Below are positions 44,601 to 56,800 of a stretch of 64,000 nt of DNA, piece by piece. Under the pieces are notes generated by a model. It was not told where the DNA came from and made no database searches. It worked only from the letters and a program-made list of their open reading frames with translations. How positions within the stretch are numbered: the first letter of the stretch is position 1; each line of letters starts with the position of its first letter. A program made the position numbers and the translations under genes. This DNA comes from Caenorhabditis remanei. Its lineage: Eukaryota; Nematoda; Chromadorea; Rhabditida; Rhabditidae. The stretch lies in contig NC_071328.1 in the NCBI RefSeq assembly GCF_010183535.1, positions 2,790,001 to 2,854,000 on the forward strand. Reading direction: 5' to 3'.

Positions 44601-47600
44601 TCTAGGCCATCAAAGAAATTTGGATTTTTTTTGGTTTTTCGAATTTTCAGCAATTTTTCATATAGAAACCTTTTTCAAAGATAATTTCATGAAGTATCGG
44701 AATTTGATTCTCAAAATCACGTTCTCTCATTAAATAAATCTAATGAGAATTTCCGAAAAGTGGTGTAAGCGCGCTCTATTGAGAATTTCCGAAAAGTGGT
44801 GTAAGCGCGCTCTATTGAGAATTTCCGAAAAGTGGTGTAAGCGCGCTCTAATGAGAATAGGCTGAGGAGTGATGTAAGCGCGCTCTAATGAGAATTTGAT
44901 TCCCAAAATCACATTCTCTCATTAAATTCATCATTTTTTCAGATCGCCCGTGCACTCGTCCGTCTTCTCCGTGGGCCCCGTGAGACTCAATACGTCGTAT
45001 TGACGAATATTGCAACAATATGTGAACAGAATCCGGTAGAGGAAGGAACTTTCGCCATCTCAAAAGTGCGCTGATATGCAACTGAAAGAGCATGAAAGAG
45101 CATGTCGTTGTTTCTGAAAATTTCAGAAAAATCTGAAATTTTTTTCGGAGAGAAAAAGTGTACACTTCCCTTATGTTATGTTATGTCGTTTTTATAAGTT
45201 GCGGTAAGTGCGCCCCATTGAGAATTCAAAATTCTCCGATGGAGCGCACTTTCCTCACGGAGTGATGCTTAGGTTGTGTATCAGTGGACCTTCTGTGGAG
45301 TTTTTCGAAAAAAATTTTTTTAATTTCTGAAATTTTTTTCAGACAATGTTCGATCCGTTCCTGAAATCGTTTTTCGTCCGCTCGTGCGACAGTTCTCTCG
45401 TCAAACAACTCAAATTACACGTGTTGACGAGTCTTGTGTCGGAGAGCAATGTGCATATTATATTGAGAGAGTTGCAGGTATGAAAGTGCGCTCTGTTGAG
45501 AAATTTTGGAAAATTCATTTATTAGACTTGTTGCGAATTTTGTATGTGCGCTCTAATGAGAATCTCGTTCAAAGTTTTTGTGGAATAGCTAACAGACTTG
45601 TTCGGATTGTGTAAGCGCGCTCTAATGAGAATTTTGAATTTTGAGATTTAAACATGTTTCGAAGCCACATGTGGGCAGAGCCTAATTAAGCCACGCCCCC
45701 TTTTCCGGATTACGGTTTTTGCGATTGTATTTGCTCCGCCCACTTTGCAGTATTGCCGCACGCTCACTTCAACTCCGGAGTGTGCGGCAAAGTTGCAAAA
45801 ATGGGCGGAGCCTACGCAAGCTACCATCCTATAGATTTATGGCCGTAATTAGACCGATTTAAAGAGTTAATTGACGAATTTTCTGAGATTTTTGTCTGAA
45901 ATTTTCGGTTTTCTGTATGTTTGTAGAAAAATTAGGCCATAATTCATTAAGAAAATAGAGATTTTCTTCAGCTGGAAGCACTCAAAATTTAAAAATTTCA
46001 AAGTTTTTTGAACATTTTCGAACTTCTATGGCGAAAACGTCGAAATTTTCGACTATCATGAAAAATTTTCACATTTTCGATAAAAATTTCAAAAATTGGT
46101 TCACTTTTTGACAATTGTCTCTCTCTCTCCAATTTTCAGACATACGTCCACATGTCAGACCTTGCGTCCCCAGCCGTCGAAGCGATCGGTCGTTGCGCAG
46201 TCCGTGTCGGAGCGGTCTCAGATCAATGTATGACTGGATTAGTCCAATTAATCTCGTCTTCTGACGAAAAAGTCGTCTGCTCTGCCGTCGTCGTCATCAA
46301 ACGTCTTCTCCACGCATCGGCTCCCTTGAATCTCCTATCGAGACTCATGAGATTAATGCCCAAAATGGTCGCTGCACAGGCGAGAGCTTGTGTCATTTGG
46401 CTTGTGGCCACTCATGTCGATCAGGTTATTCATATGGCACCCGACTTCCTCAGACTCATCGCCAAAAAGTTCTCCACGGAGAGCGAATTGGTTAAGGTAA
46501 GGAATCGAGCGAAAATTTCAGACAAAAATCTCAGAATTTTGGTCAAAAAACGCTTAAAAACGGTCTAAAATGAGGTTTTTTGAGTTTGATGTGGATTTAG
46601 GGCCGTAAATCGACAGAAATCTCGGAAATCCGGTCAAAAAACGGTCAAAATCAGTCTAGAATGGGAAATTTCGTGTTTGATGTAGATTTACGGCGGTAAA
46701 TCGACACCAACCTCGGTTTTTCAAAAATTAAAGAAGCATTATGGGCGGGGCCAAAGTTAGGCCACAAAACAAAACAAAAAAGTTACGTTTTGGAGTGAAT
46801 TTACGGCCGTAAATCTAGGATGAGTGGGCGTGGCTTGAGTAGGCTCCGCCCATTTTTGCAATTTTGGCGCACGGTCCGAAGTGAGCGGCTACACTGCAAA
46901 GTGGGTCGTGAACATACAAAAGCAAAAACCACGATTCGAGAAAGGGGGCGTGGCTTAATTAGTCTCCGCCCACTTTTGACTTCAAAATATGTTTAAAAGT
47001 GGGAGGAGCCTCAATATCAAAGTAGGCTCCGCCCACATTTGGAAAAAGGGGGCGGAGCCTAATTAGCCACACTGACTTTTACGAGAGAGAGATTTAACTC
47101 AATCAGTAAGCTCCGCCAATTTTTCAAAAAAAAAAAAGTAGGCGGGGCCTCTAAGTTGAAGCTCCGCCCACATTATTAAAAAAGTGACACTTTTCATCTC
47201 AAAATCGGCCGAAAATGTTGTTTTAAGAACGATTTTTGATATCGAAATTGACATTTTTTCGGCTGAATTTGTGGTGGCCTAGAAAACCCGTTGTGTGAAA
47301 ACTAGGCCATACTTATAAAAAAAGTAGAGAAATTTGCAGCTGGAAGCACTCAAACTGGCCGTCAAACTATGGCTAGGCTCCGCCCACCCACCAAATTTAG
47401 CTAAGCTCCTCCCACGCACCAAATTTAGCTAGGCTCCGCCCACTTTCCAAATTTTCCAATGCCGAGGTGGGTGGAGTCTAATTATGAAAGCCAACAATCT
47501 CGCGATGAGACTGCTATAAAAAAAAGAAACCGGAACCTAATTTGAGAATAGGCCCCGCCCATTTTTCTAGTTATGCTCTTAAAAAATAAGAAATTTTCTT

Positions 47601-50600
47601 CAGCTGGAAGCACTCAAACTGGCTGTAAAACTGTGGTTGGTGAAACGTGACGATTCGGAGAAAATAGTGCAATACGTCTTTCAATTGGCGCGTTTCGATC
47701 TGAGCTACGACGTCCGAGACCGTTGTCGATTCCTTCGAAATTTGATGTTTAATACGGAGATTTTGTCACAACACATGGAAGAGATCTTTATGTCGAAGAA
47801 GCCGGCGCCCGAATTGATTTCCAGTTTTAAGGAAAGAGATCAATTTCAGTTGGGATCTTTGTCGCATGTTCTGAATCAACGGTGCACGAAATATATCGAT
47901 TTGCCGGAGTTTCCACAGGCGTCGAGTGATCCGACATTGAGAAAAGAGATGAATGCGCCGAATGAACTCAAGTTGGAGGATTCAGAAGAAGAAGAGGATG
48001 ACGATGAGGATGAGGACGAAGAAGAATCTGGAGAAGATGAGGAATCTGGAGAAGAGGATTCAGATGAAGACGAGGAAGAGGAAGAAGAAGAAGATGAGGA
48101 GGAGGAATCGGAAGAAGACGACGATGAAGAGGAATCAGAAGAAGACGAGGACGAGGAGGAGGAGGATAGTGAGCCGGAAGAGAAGAAACCAGCACCGAAA
48201 CCAACGAAGAAGCCAATGGCACCGGTGGAGAGTAAGGAAAAAGTGTTTAAATTCAATTGAAAGAGCGAAATCTGACGATTTCAATGGCGTTTTCAAATTT
48301 CTGAAATTCCGAGTTAGAGCGGAATTACGGCGGTTCGAAAATTGGTGGCCTAGAAATCCCAACTTTTGGATTTCTAGGCCATCAAATTTAAGTTCAATCG
48401 AAATAGGAAAATCTGACGATTCCAGTGGTGTTTTCAGATTTCTGAAATTCTGAGTTAAAGCAGAGTTATGAGGGTTTGAAGTTGGTGGCCTAGAAATCCC
48501 AACTGTTGGATTTCTAGGCCATCAAATTTGAATTCAATCGAAAGAGTGAAATCTGATTCTAGGCCATCAAATTCTGACGTTTTCAGTGGTGTTTTCAGAT
48601 TTCTGAAATTCCATGACAGAGCGGAGTTATGAAGGTTTGAAGTTGGTGAGCACAATAACGCGAAAATAACGAATTTTTCGAATAGGAATCACATTTTGAA
48701 GGTTTTTTAAACAAAATCACAATGAAAATCGGAAAAAAAAAATTGCTGAAAATTTGGAAAACAAAAGAGAAATCCACAGATTTCTCAACATTTCCGATCA
48801 AAATTTCTCTGATGGCCTAACTTCCCAATTTTGGGTTTCTAGGCCACCAACTCTCAAACCGTCATAACTCTATTCAAACCCAATATTTCAAAATTTAGAA
48901 AACACTATTAGAATCCTCGATTTTCGCTCTTTCACATACATATAGCACTGATGGCCTAGAACTCCTGATTATGAGAAACCTAGGCCAGCAAACTTTATTT
49001 CATCGGAAAGCGTGAAATCTGACGATTCTAGCGATATTTTCAAATTTCCGAAACTCCCAGTTAAAGCGGAGTTATGAGGGTTTGAATTCGGTGGCTTAGA
49101 AATCCCAACTGTTGGATTTCTAGGAGCGAAATCTGACGATTCCATTGGGGTTTTCAGATTTCCGAAATACCGAGTTAAAGTGGAGTTATGAAGGTTTGAA
49201 GTTGGTGGCCTAGAAGACCAAAAGTTGGATTTCTAGGCCATCAAATTTCAATTCAATCGAAAGAGTGAAACCTGACGATTCCAGTGGTTCTTTTTCAGAT
49301 TTCTGAAATTCTGAGTTAAAGAAGAGTTATGACGGTTTGAAAGTTGGTGGCCTAGAAATCCAACTTTTGGGTTTCTAGGCCACCTACGTCAAACCGTCAT
49401 AACTCTGCTTTAACACGGAATTTCAGAAATCTGAAAACACCATTGGAATTGCCAGATTTCGCTCTTTCGATTGAATTCAAATTTGATGACCTAGAAACCC
49501 GATTAGAAAAAGCTCGGCCATGATCAGATTTTTAGCATTTTCGGACTGAAAATTCGCGTTTTTTGGAGGATTTTATGGGAGTACTCTCAAATATCTTAAA
49601 TTATACCTCCCTATTGTTCTCAATTTCCAGAATCCGTGAATGGGAAGTCGACACCATCTTCTTCGGAATCGAATGCTTTGGATCTTCTGATCGACGTGGA
49701 TTTCTCGGCGGCCGGAAGTCGTCAAATAATGAATCCAACTCGCATCGAATCGAAAGAAATCGAATTATTAAATGTAATCGAAGGTCACGGACTGTCTCTA
49801 TCCATCTCATATCCTCGAATAAACGACGGACAGTATACGGCCATTCGATTCGGAATAATCAATAAAACAGACGAAGATTTGGAAGGAATCGAACTGAAAT
49901 CTGCCGAAGGACTCGATGTCAAGGGGAATTCCAGAATTGAGCAAATTCCAGCCTGCTCACGGGTCTCCGTCGATTTATTGATTGATTTTGGGGATTCGGC
50001 GACGAGTAGAGAGTGGATTCTATCAAGAGACGACGGAAATCAGAAACATTTCCGGTTTGAGGTGAGAAAATCGAAAAATAGGCTTAAAATATTGAAATGT
50101 GCGGCGAATTTGCAAAAAGTGGGCGGAGCCTAATTATTTTTTGATTAGGCTCCGCCCACTGTACTTAAGTTTCCATTACCGAAGTATGCGGCAAATCTGC
50201 AAAAAATGGGCGGAGCTTAACGGAAAACAGCCGGGCTCCGCCCACAATACCGAAGTGGACGGAGTCTAATTATGAAAACCAACGATCTCAGGCTCCGCCC
50301 ACATTCTTGTGCGATGAAATTGCAAAAGTGGCCGGAACCTAATAAAACATTGAAATGTGCGGCGAAATTGCAAAAAATGGGCGGAGCCTATTTAGGAATT
50401 TTCCAATACCGAAGTGGGCGGAGCCTAATTACAAAATCCCACCGTTTTTAAGCTCCGCCCACATTCTTGTGAGATGAAACTGCTATAGTGGGCGGAGCCT
50501 AATAAAAGTTAGAAATTTTTGGCGAAATTGCAAAAAATGGGCGGAGCCTAATCCGAAAATCCCACTGTTTTTTTTATAGCTCCGCCCACATTCTTGTCTT

Positions 50601-51329
50601 GTGCGTGGAAACTGCTGGAACTTGATTTGAGAATAGACTCCGCCCACTTTTCCAGTTTCCGCACACCAAGCAGAATCATTGTCCAAAATGGGAGGAGCCC
50701 AATCAGAGAGATTCTGGCTCCGCCCACTTTCCTAAAGTTTCTTCGAAAACCGGAGTGTGCGGCAGAATTGCAAAAGTGGGCGGAGTCTAATTCGCAACTC
50801 CGCCCGTTTCCAACCTTAATGTGTTTTGAAGTCAAAAGTGGGCGGAGCCTAATTAAGCCACGCCCACTTTCCCGAGTCGCGGTTTTTGCTTTCGTATTTT
50901 CAAAACTCCGTCCACTTTGTAGTATTGCCGCAAGCTTAATTTAACTTGGAGCCAAAATTGCAAAAATGGGCGGAGCCTTATCAAGCCACGCCCACTCAAT
51001 TCCTCATAATTTTCTTTTTTTTCCAGGTACCATACGGTGAACAAGTGCAACCAATCCGTCTGTCCTCCGAAGACATTTCAAAGGAGAAAACGCGTCTGGG
51101 CGGTCTGAATCGTCACGTCATCCAACTGGAACGTCCGATCGACGCCTCCAGAATCCCTGAAGTCGTCAACGTCTTCAGAATCAGCGAGAATTCTGGAGTG
51201 TTCACGTGTCAAACCCGTTCGAGAAAAGACGTTTGTATTCTGACATTGGGGGAGGCGACGATCGAATGTTGTTGCGACAATTCGGTGATCGGGCGGATGC
51301 TGGCGTTCGCCGTCTCGAAGAATTGCTAA
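41609..51329 (+). CDS. apb-3: AP-3 complex beta subunit
   Basis: Nine exons: 41609-41685, 42176-42254, 42952-43662, 44943-45035, 45343-45477, 46140-46496, 47604-48231, 49631-50061 and 51027-51329 (TAA); 937 residues, all phases closing. The N-terminal adaptin solenoid (about residues 25-590) shows beta-adaptin signatures such as [27 protein letters not shown] HEAT sequence, [30 protein letters not shown] and [17 protein letters not shown]. Residues about 609-677 are an almost pure Asp/Glu/Ser hinge, as in animal AP3B, followed by a KPAPKPTKK basic stretch. The C-terminal ear domain is in exons 8-9. AP-3 sorts cargo from endosomes to lysosomes and gut granules. Length fits the family (human AP3B1 about 1094). 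Introns hold a 65-bp tandem repeat, a 36-bp tandem repeat and many GTGGGCGGAGC units. Two extra copies of the exon 7 start lie in introns 5 and 6. Confidence 0.94.
42536..42876. repeat. 65-bp tandem repeat in apb-3 intron 2
   Basis: CCACGCCCACAATCC-type marks occur at 42601, 42666, 42731, 42796 and 42861, exactly 65 bp apart. Units combine TAGGCTCCGCCCC, a CTGTGTTTAAGAATCTTCAA spacer and AAGCCACGCCCAC. Copies 1-3 are almost identical; later ones diverge. Confidence 0.85.
44744..44895. repeat. 36-bp tandem repeat in apb-3 intron 3
   Basis: GTAAGCGCGCTCTA occurs at 44765, 44801, 44837 and 44874, linked by GAGAATTTCCGAAAAGTGG. The array is flanked by a direct repeat (CAAAATCAC, TTCTCTCATTAAAT) at 44712 and 44904. 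Confidence 0.8.
46740..47600. repeat. GTGGGCGGAGC / GCTCCGCCCAC unit cluster in apb-3 intron 6
   Basis: About ten alternating units. Also a CAGTAAGCTCCGCC ... GCTCCGCCCAC block (47098-47230) that resembles 12975-13080 and 41800-41925. The exon 7 start copy is at 47334-47373. Confidence 0.55.
48290..49520. repeat. Family C direct and inverted units in apb-3 intron 7
   Basis: Repeated GGTGGCCTAGAAATCCCAA, TTCTAGGCCATCAAATT and TCTGAAATTCCGAGTTAAAG units, period about 160-190 bp, six or more. Confidence 0.55.
50100..51000. repeat. GTGGGCGGAGC / GCTCCGCCCAC unit cluster in apb-3 intron 8
   Basis: At least fifteen units in alternating orientation, many coupled to GCGGCGAAATTGCAAAA. No extra exon seen. 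Confidence 0.6.
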
Positions 51330-51364
51330 TCACCACCTAATTATCCCTAATTAATGAAGCCTAA

Positions 51365-51370
51365 TTTATT
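51365..51370 (-). terminator. Candidate poly(A) signal of nud-2
   Basis: tttatt on the plus strand is AATAAA on the minus strand, 292 nt past the nud-2 stop and 36 nt past the apb-3 stop. Confidence 0.35.
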
Positions 51371-51592
51371 GATATTTTGCTCACTTTCTCACTCTCCCTA
51401 AATCATTCCTCCTTATTAACCTAGAATTCATTGTGGTGACGGATATATAAAGACAATTTAAATGGCATTTTAAGGAAAAAAAAGTGAGCAGAAACAGGCT
51501 GAAAAACGGGGATTAAAACTTACCAAATGGTGCAAATAGAGAAGCGATGGATTTGATGATGTCATGGGGGGATATATAGGGGGGAAAGAAAG

Positions 51593-51598
51593 AATAAA
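51593..51598 (+). terminator. Candidate poly(A) signal of apb-3
   Basis: AATAAA 264 nt downstream of the stop; another AATAAA is at 51623-51628. Using either would carry the transcript to near the nud-2 stop codon. Confidence 0.35.
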
Positions 51599-51661
51599 AG
51601 GGGGGATCCCTGAGAATTCAAAAATAAAATCCAAAAAATTTAAAGAACAAAAAGTGAAATT

Positions 51662-54600
51662 TTAAGCCCGCGTAGTGGTCAAATGAGTGGAATTGTTGTT
51701 AGAAGAGTTCGACACGCGAATCGTTGACAATATCGAATCCAATCGCTCCACTTTTGTCATCAGATCCTTTACGATTCGATTGATGCACGCGCCGGCGCCG
51801 GTCGAAGTGGCAACACGTGGATTCTGTAAACTTTTGGGACATTGTGGGGATTTTCAGAAGAAACTTCCAACTCGAAAAGAACAAAGTTTTGTCTAGAACT
51901 ACATAAAAATTATTTTCAGCTCAAAAATTATCCCATTTTTCAATTTTATCGCTGAAATTGGAATTTCCTTTTGAAATTATCAGAAATATAGCGCAAATTC
52001 TCAGTTATTCCATTGTCTACTTAACAAAAGTCCATGAAAAAACAGGTGGTGTTCACAGAAAAATAGCGAATTCTAATCGGTTTTTTGATATTTCATAGAA
52101 AATTTGGAAAACATCTATTTTTCCGATTTTTCCCTAGAATTTTGAGAAACTTACAAATCAACTGCGCCCCACCGCAAACGAGAGAGTATCGGTGAGAGAC
52201 GCAGACTTTTTTCGCACCTATACAGCTTTTCAAAGTTTTTTAAATCTATTTTCGCTATTTTTAATAACAATTCGCCGAAAATATTTGAGCAAAAATCAAG
52301 AAAACAGAGTGAAACAAACCATCTTTTCCTGAACATTCTTGTTGTCATCAATGCAAACTTCGTCGATTTTTGTGATCGTTTCCTCCATTTGCACATCTTC
52401 CATATGCACATCGTCGATACCTGCAACTCGATGAGTTTTCATGGAAAAACGAGGGAATTTTCTCGAAAAAACACGGTTTTCGGTCAAGTTTTTAGTTATA
52501 AGAATCAGGAAACGCGCCAAAGGAGCGACAGTGCCAATTTTTATGCCATTTTTATACAATTTTCGTCAAAAATATGCTAAAAGCGCGTCAAAGGCGCCCC
52601 AGCGCGATGAAAACTGACTCATTCTGAATCCATCTTTATCTTACTAAAAGTTATCAAAATTTGCGTATTTTTGCGCCGAAGGCACGCCAGCGATGACATT
52701 TAAAAAACTCGTAAAATAATGAAATTCGAACGTTTTCTATCCATCCAAATACTGGAAAACTATGAAAAACGCGTCAAAGGCGCGCCAAGCTTATCTAAAA
52801 CTAACTCATTCTGAATCTGAATAAAAATTTGAAAATGCGCCAAAGGCGCGCCAGCCGATGTAATTTTTTGCATAAAACTTGCTTATTCAACTCAACTTTT
52901 CTATCGTTATTTTGCGGAGGTAACGCCAGGGTTGGGAAATTCCGGGCTGACAAAAAATTCTTCCGGCCCGGCCCGTATTCAAAAAATGTACAACATTTTT
53001 TCACAAATTTCTGCAAAATTTTCATTTAAAAAAAGTCAAAATTCTCAAAATTTCTCGGACGCTAATGTTTTTACCGATATTCTAAAACACAGTCGAAAAA
53101 TCCACTTTTTTGCAAAAAAAATTTAAAAAATTCCAGATTTTTTCAAAAAATTTCAAATTTCTACAGGAGCCGGGCCTACCGGGCCGGGCCGGGCCGAGGA
53201 AAATTTCTCAGTCGGCCCGGCCCGGCCCGGAATTTCCCAACCCTGGGTAACGCGGCAAAGGCGCCCCAGTCTGATTCATTCTGAATGTTTTCTAGATGGC
53301 CCGGCTGAAAAATTTGAACTGAAATCTTGAACGAAAATTTGAATTTTTTTTGAATTTTTTCCCAAAAATGTCGAATTTTTGACTATACTTCAGAATTCAA
53401 TCAAAAGATAGTTATGCGTCAAAAAATTGAAATTTTTAATGTAAAATTTCAAAATTTTTTTTTTAAAATTTGGTAAAAAATAGGTACCTTTTTTTGAAGC
53501 CGGGCCTTAAAAATTCTCTACCGGGCCGTAAACTTGCAAGTATGTGGAAAACTATGAAAAATGCGTCAAAAGCGCGCCAGCCGCTTCCCCCAAAACTCAC
53601 TCATTCTGAAACCATCTTTAGAGGGTCCAGGCGACGGTTCATCTGGCAGAATCTCTGGATCATTTCTCAACGGTTCGACAATGAGTCTGGGTCTCTCTTG
53701 GGCCGTCCGAATCTGTTCTTCGCGTAGTCGATGCATTTCCTCAGCTGCAACTTGTCTCTCGTAGAGTTCACTCTCGAGAATTGCAATTTTTTCGATGGCT
53801 TCATCGAGTTTTGTTCCCAAATCTGACGCCAGATACTCTTTATTTCTCTCTGATCTCTCCAATACGTCGTTCCGTTGCTCCAACTTCAGAATTCGCTCTT
53901 TTTGACGTTCACATTGATGTCGGAGTTCGGAGTTCTCTCGTCTCAATTGCTCTTCCACTTGTGCAAATTGGGTACGTGACTCGTCCTGGCGGTCCTGAAA
54001 ACAATGAAAGAAATTTAATATATTTCAAAAGGGTTTGTGCTCGATTTACGAATGCGTGTGGGTTTTGTAGAAATATGAAAACGCGCCAAAGGAGCGCCAG
54101 TTCGTGAGAAACATACTTGTCACGGGTCGGGCCGGGCCGAAATCAAAAAGATTCTCGGCACGTTTTGAAAAATTTTTTGAAAAAAAAAGTTTTCGAATAA
54201 AAATTCAAAATTCAATAAAAAGGTAAATATGTATGATAATTTAAGCATTTTTACACTAAATTTTTGAAAAATTTCATAAAATTGTGTTACACAAAATGAG
54301 TACACATTTTTGAATCCGGGCCGACGGGCCGGGCCGAGAGAAATTTCGGCCCGGCCCGATTTTTGACAAGTATGGTGAGAAATACATGCAAATTGTACAA
54401 AACATGTGATCTTAGTGAACACGTCAGAGGCACGCCAGCGATGACTAGTTTTCAGTGGAAATTTAGAATTCTAGTTTAGCGCTCCAGTGACGCGTTTTGA
54501 ACCGAAATTTAAATTTTTGCTTTTTTTATTGAGAAAAGTATAGTTTTCAACATAAAATAAATCAAATGTTGGTTGAAAACGAGTCACAGGCGCGCCAAAC

Positions 54601-55446
54601 TAAAATTCTAAATTTCCCTTTCAAAACTTGTCATCGCTGGCGTGCCTCTGACGCGTTTCACATTTTTGATACGACTTGCACGAATTTCTCATGATCCTTC
54701 GGCGCGTTTTCATTTTCTTAAAAAATCCGCCATCGCTGGCGCGCATTTGACGCTTTTCTCTCGGTCTCTTTTCAAGATTCATTGAGCTTCTGGCGCTCCT
54801 TTGGCGCTTTTTCTGATTTTTATACCTACAAATTTGTTCGAAAATCGAGTTTTTAAATGAAAATAGTCAGAAATTTCTTGAAAAAAAAAGTTTTTCGCAG
54901 AGTCTGGCGTGCCTGTGACGCCTTTTCTCTCTTCTCTCACATGTTTCCTCATTTGTTATAATCTGGCGCTCGTTTGGCGCGTTTTTATTTTCCTGCAAAA
55001 CAAGACCATCGCTGGCGTGCATTTGGCGCTTTTTCTCAAATTTTCGCAGAGACTGGCGCGCCTTTGACGCGTTCACAAAATTCACATTTTTTCATCAAAA
55101 CACAGTAAAAACCAATCTGGCGCTCCTTTGGCGCGATTTTCTAAAAATTATCATTTCTGGCGTGTATTTGGCGCTTTTCGATCTAATTTTCTCAAATTTT
55201 CGCAGAGTCTGGCGTGCATGTGACGCCTTTCCTTACCTTATTCCTCATCTGCTCAGTTGTCATCTGACCGATTCGAGTCTCGGCCTTCTTCAAATGCGTC
55301 TTCAACTCATCCAACTCGGCATCCATCATCTTCTCGATTTCCGATGAACTCGACTGGAATTCATTGTATTCTTCACGCATCTGAAGGAAATGGAGAACAA
55401 GTTCTTGATGGGGGAGGGAACGAATACGATCTTCGGATAAGTCCAT
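51662..55446 (-). CDS. nud-2: NudE/NDEL1 dynein regulator
   Basis: Minus-strand exons: 55446-55237, 53994-53601, 52420-52320 and 51823-51662 (TAA 51664-51662); 288 residues, phases 0/1/0. Residues 1-160 are a long coiled coil (HFLQMREEYNEFQ, ELDELKTHLKKAETR, then the NudE-typical LEQRNDVLERSERNKEYL and KLDEAIEKIAILESELYE). These match the human NDE1/NDEL1 segment that binds LIS1 and dynein. A Pro/Ser-rich linker (PSPGPSKDG) follows, then a short acidic exon (EDVQMEETITKIDE). The last exon matches the NudE C-terminal helix (INRIVKDLMTKVERLDSIL). Family role: with LIS-1 it regulates dynein in nuclear migration and spindle function. The size is close to the roughly 290 residues I recall for C. 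elegans nud-2. Introns are rich in family D units and have two family F copies. It is convergent with apb-3, 332 bp between stops. Confidence 0.9.
52151..52215. repeat. Half of a family B hairpin
   Basis: ACTGCGCCCCACCGCAAACG and GAGAGACGCAGAC without a right arm. In nud-2 intron 3. Confidence 0.55.
52925..53246. repeat. GGGCCGGGCC-rich palindrome in nud-2 intron 2
   Basis: CAGGGTTGGGAAATTCCGGG at the left and CCGGAATTTCCCAACCCTG at the right, related to family F but with different ends. Confidence 0.65.
54114..54376. repeat. Family F element in nud-2 intron 1
   Basis: ACTTGTCACGGGTCGGGCC ... GGCCCGATTTTTGACAAG, plus the internal AATATGTATGATAATTTAAG typical of the family. Confidence 0.65.
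54420..55230. repeat. Family D cluster in nud-2 intron 1
   Basis: At least twelve units of CTGGCGTGCATTTGGCGC / CTGGCGCGCCTTTGACGCG, mostly in the same orientation. No coding exon seen. Confidence 0.6.
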
Positions 55447-56551
55447 TTTGTGGTAATCTGTAAAAAGAAATGAATGAGGGGGACTGAAAATGAGATGAAA
55501 ATTGAAAAAAACGGCTGAAATGACATAAATATCGATCCAAAATTGAGGTTTTTGATGCAAAATCGAGGAATTTTGAAGAAAAACGGTCCCAAAACATTAT
55601 TTTGTTAGAAAAAAGACACCGAAAATAAGATTTTCAGAGGAAAAATGACCCAAAATTGCGTATTTTGAGATAAAATTTCTGGAAAAAAAAACTAAACTAA
55701 GGAATTTTATTGAAAAAAAGCGTCTGAAATTCTGATTTTTGATGAAAAATAGTCTCAAAACGTAATTTTGGGAGAAAAAAGACGCCGAAATTTGAGTTTT
55801 TCGAGGAAAAAAGACCCGAAATTGTGGATTTTCATAAGAGAATTATGAAAATTGTGATTTTGATATTAAAATCCAGGGAAAAAATTGTAAAAACAACGGA
55901 AAATGACCAAATTTTTGATTTTTGATGTTAAAATGAGAAATTTTTGATGGAAAAAAATGTCTGAAACTGTTACTTTTGATTTTAAAAAATCATAATGGAA
56001 TTTTGTGAGAAAAAAAAACTCCGAAAATTGAGTTTTTCAAGGAAAAAGAATACAAAATTGTGCGTTTTAGCCTCGAAACACAACTTTTAGCTGAAAAGAA
56101 GACATCAAATTGGGAATTTTCTTTAAAAAAGTCGCAGAAAATGGAAGAAATGAGTGATTTTCGATTAAAAATTACCCTAAATTTTGATTTTAGGGGAAAA
56201 AATCACTAAAAAACTAGGTTACTTGAAAAAAATTGTTTGAAAACCACATTTTTCGCCTAAAAAAAATGTCTGAAATTCGTAATTTTCCATAACAATTTTA
56301 GAAAAAAACACCTTATAAAAACCGCACAGCGCTGAACACATCACTCTCATAAACCCTTCTTCTCCATACGTAAACACACTACAATCGGAAAGAAAATGAG
56401 AGAGACGCCACGTGTGATGGACGAGTGAATTGGCAAAGAAACTGGTCTCTCTGCAATCAGGAAACAACCAGAAGCTAACCGCAAATGGACTGTTTTTTGT
56501 TGTTCAATGTGAATGGAATGGACTATGGATTGTTCACGAGGAGTACACGAG
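55447..56551. other. Upstream flank of nud-2, no gene
   Basis: Decayed repeats of TTTTGATGAAAAA / AAAAGACGCCGAAA to about 56300, then a GC-richer island 56330-56540 (CACTCTCATAAACCC, GAGAGACGCCACGTG) that could belong to a promoter. No ORF with coding character. Confidence 0.4.
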
Positions 56552-56800
56552 GTACTGTGAAAAAAATAACGTTTCGACAAGGATTTTCAAAAAAAAATTC
56601 GCGCGCTGTGGGCGGAGCTTAAACTGCAAGCGGCGCGGTTCTTAATTTGGACAAAAACAACTGGAATTAGAACCGCGCCGCTTATTTAAGCTCGCAGTTT
56701 AAGCTCCGCCCACAACTTTATGCGCTTGCGCGTTCCAGCGCGCGAAATTTCTTTTGAACATCCTTGTCGAAACTTTATTTTTTCACACTATACTGACGCT
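56552..56800. repeat. Family G palindrome, second copy
   Basis: Same arms as 26418 (GTTTCGACAAGGATTTTCAA, GGCGGAGCTTAAACTGC) with the loop orientation reversed. Confidence 0.75.

Noticed and set aside
47876..48256. Antisense ORF of mostly serine
   Set aside because: It is the shadow of the GAA/GAG-coded acidic hinge of apb-3.
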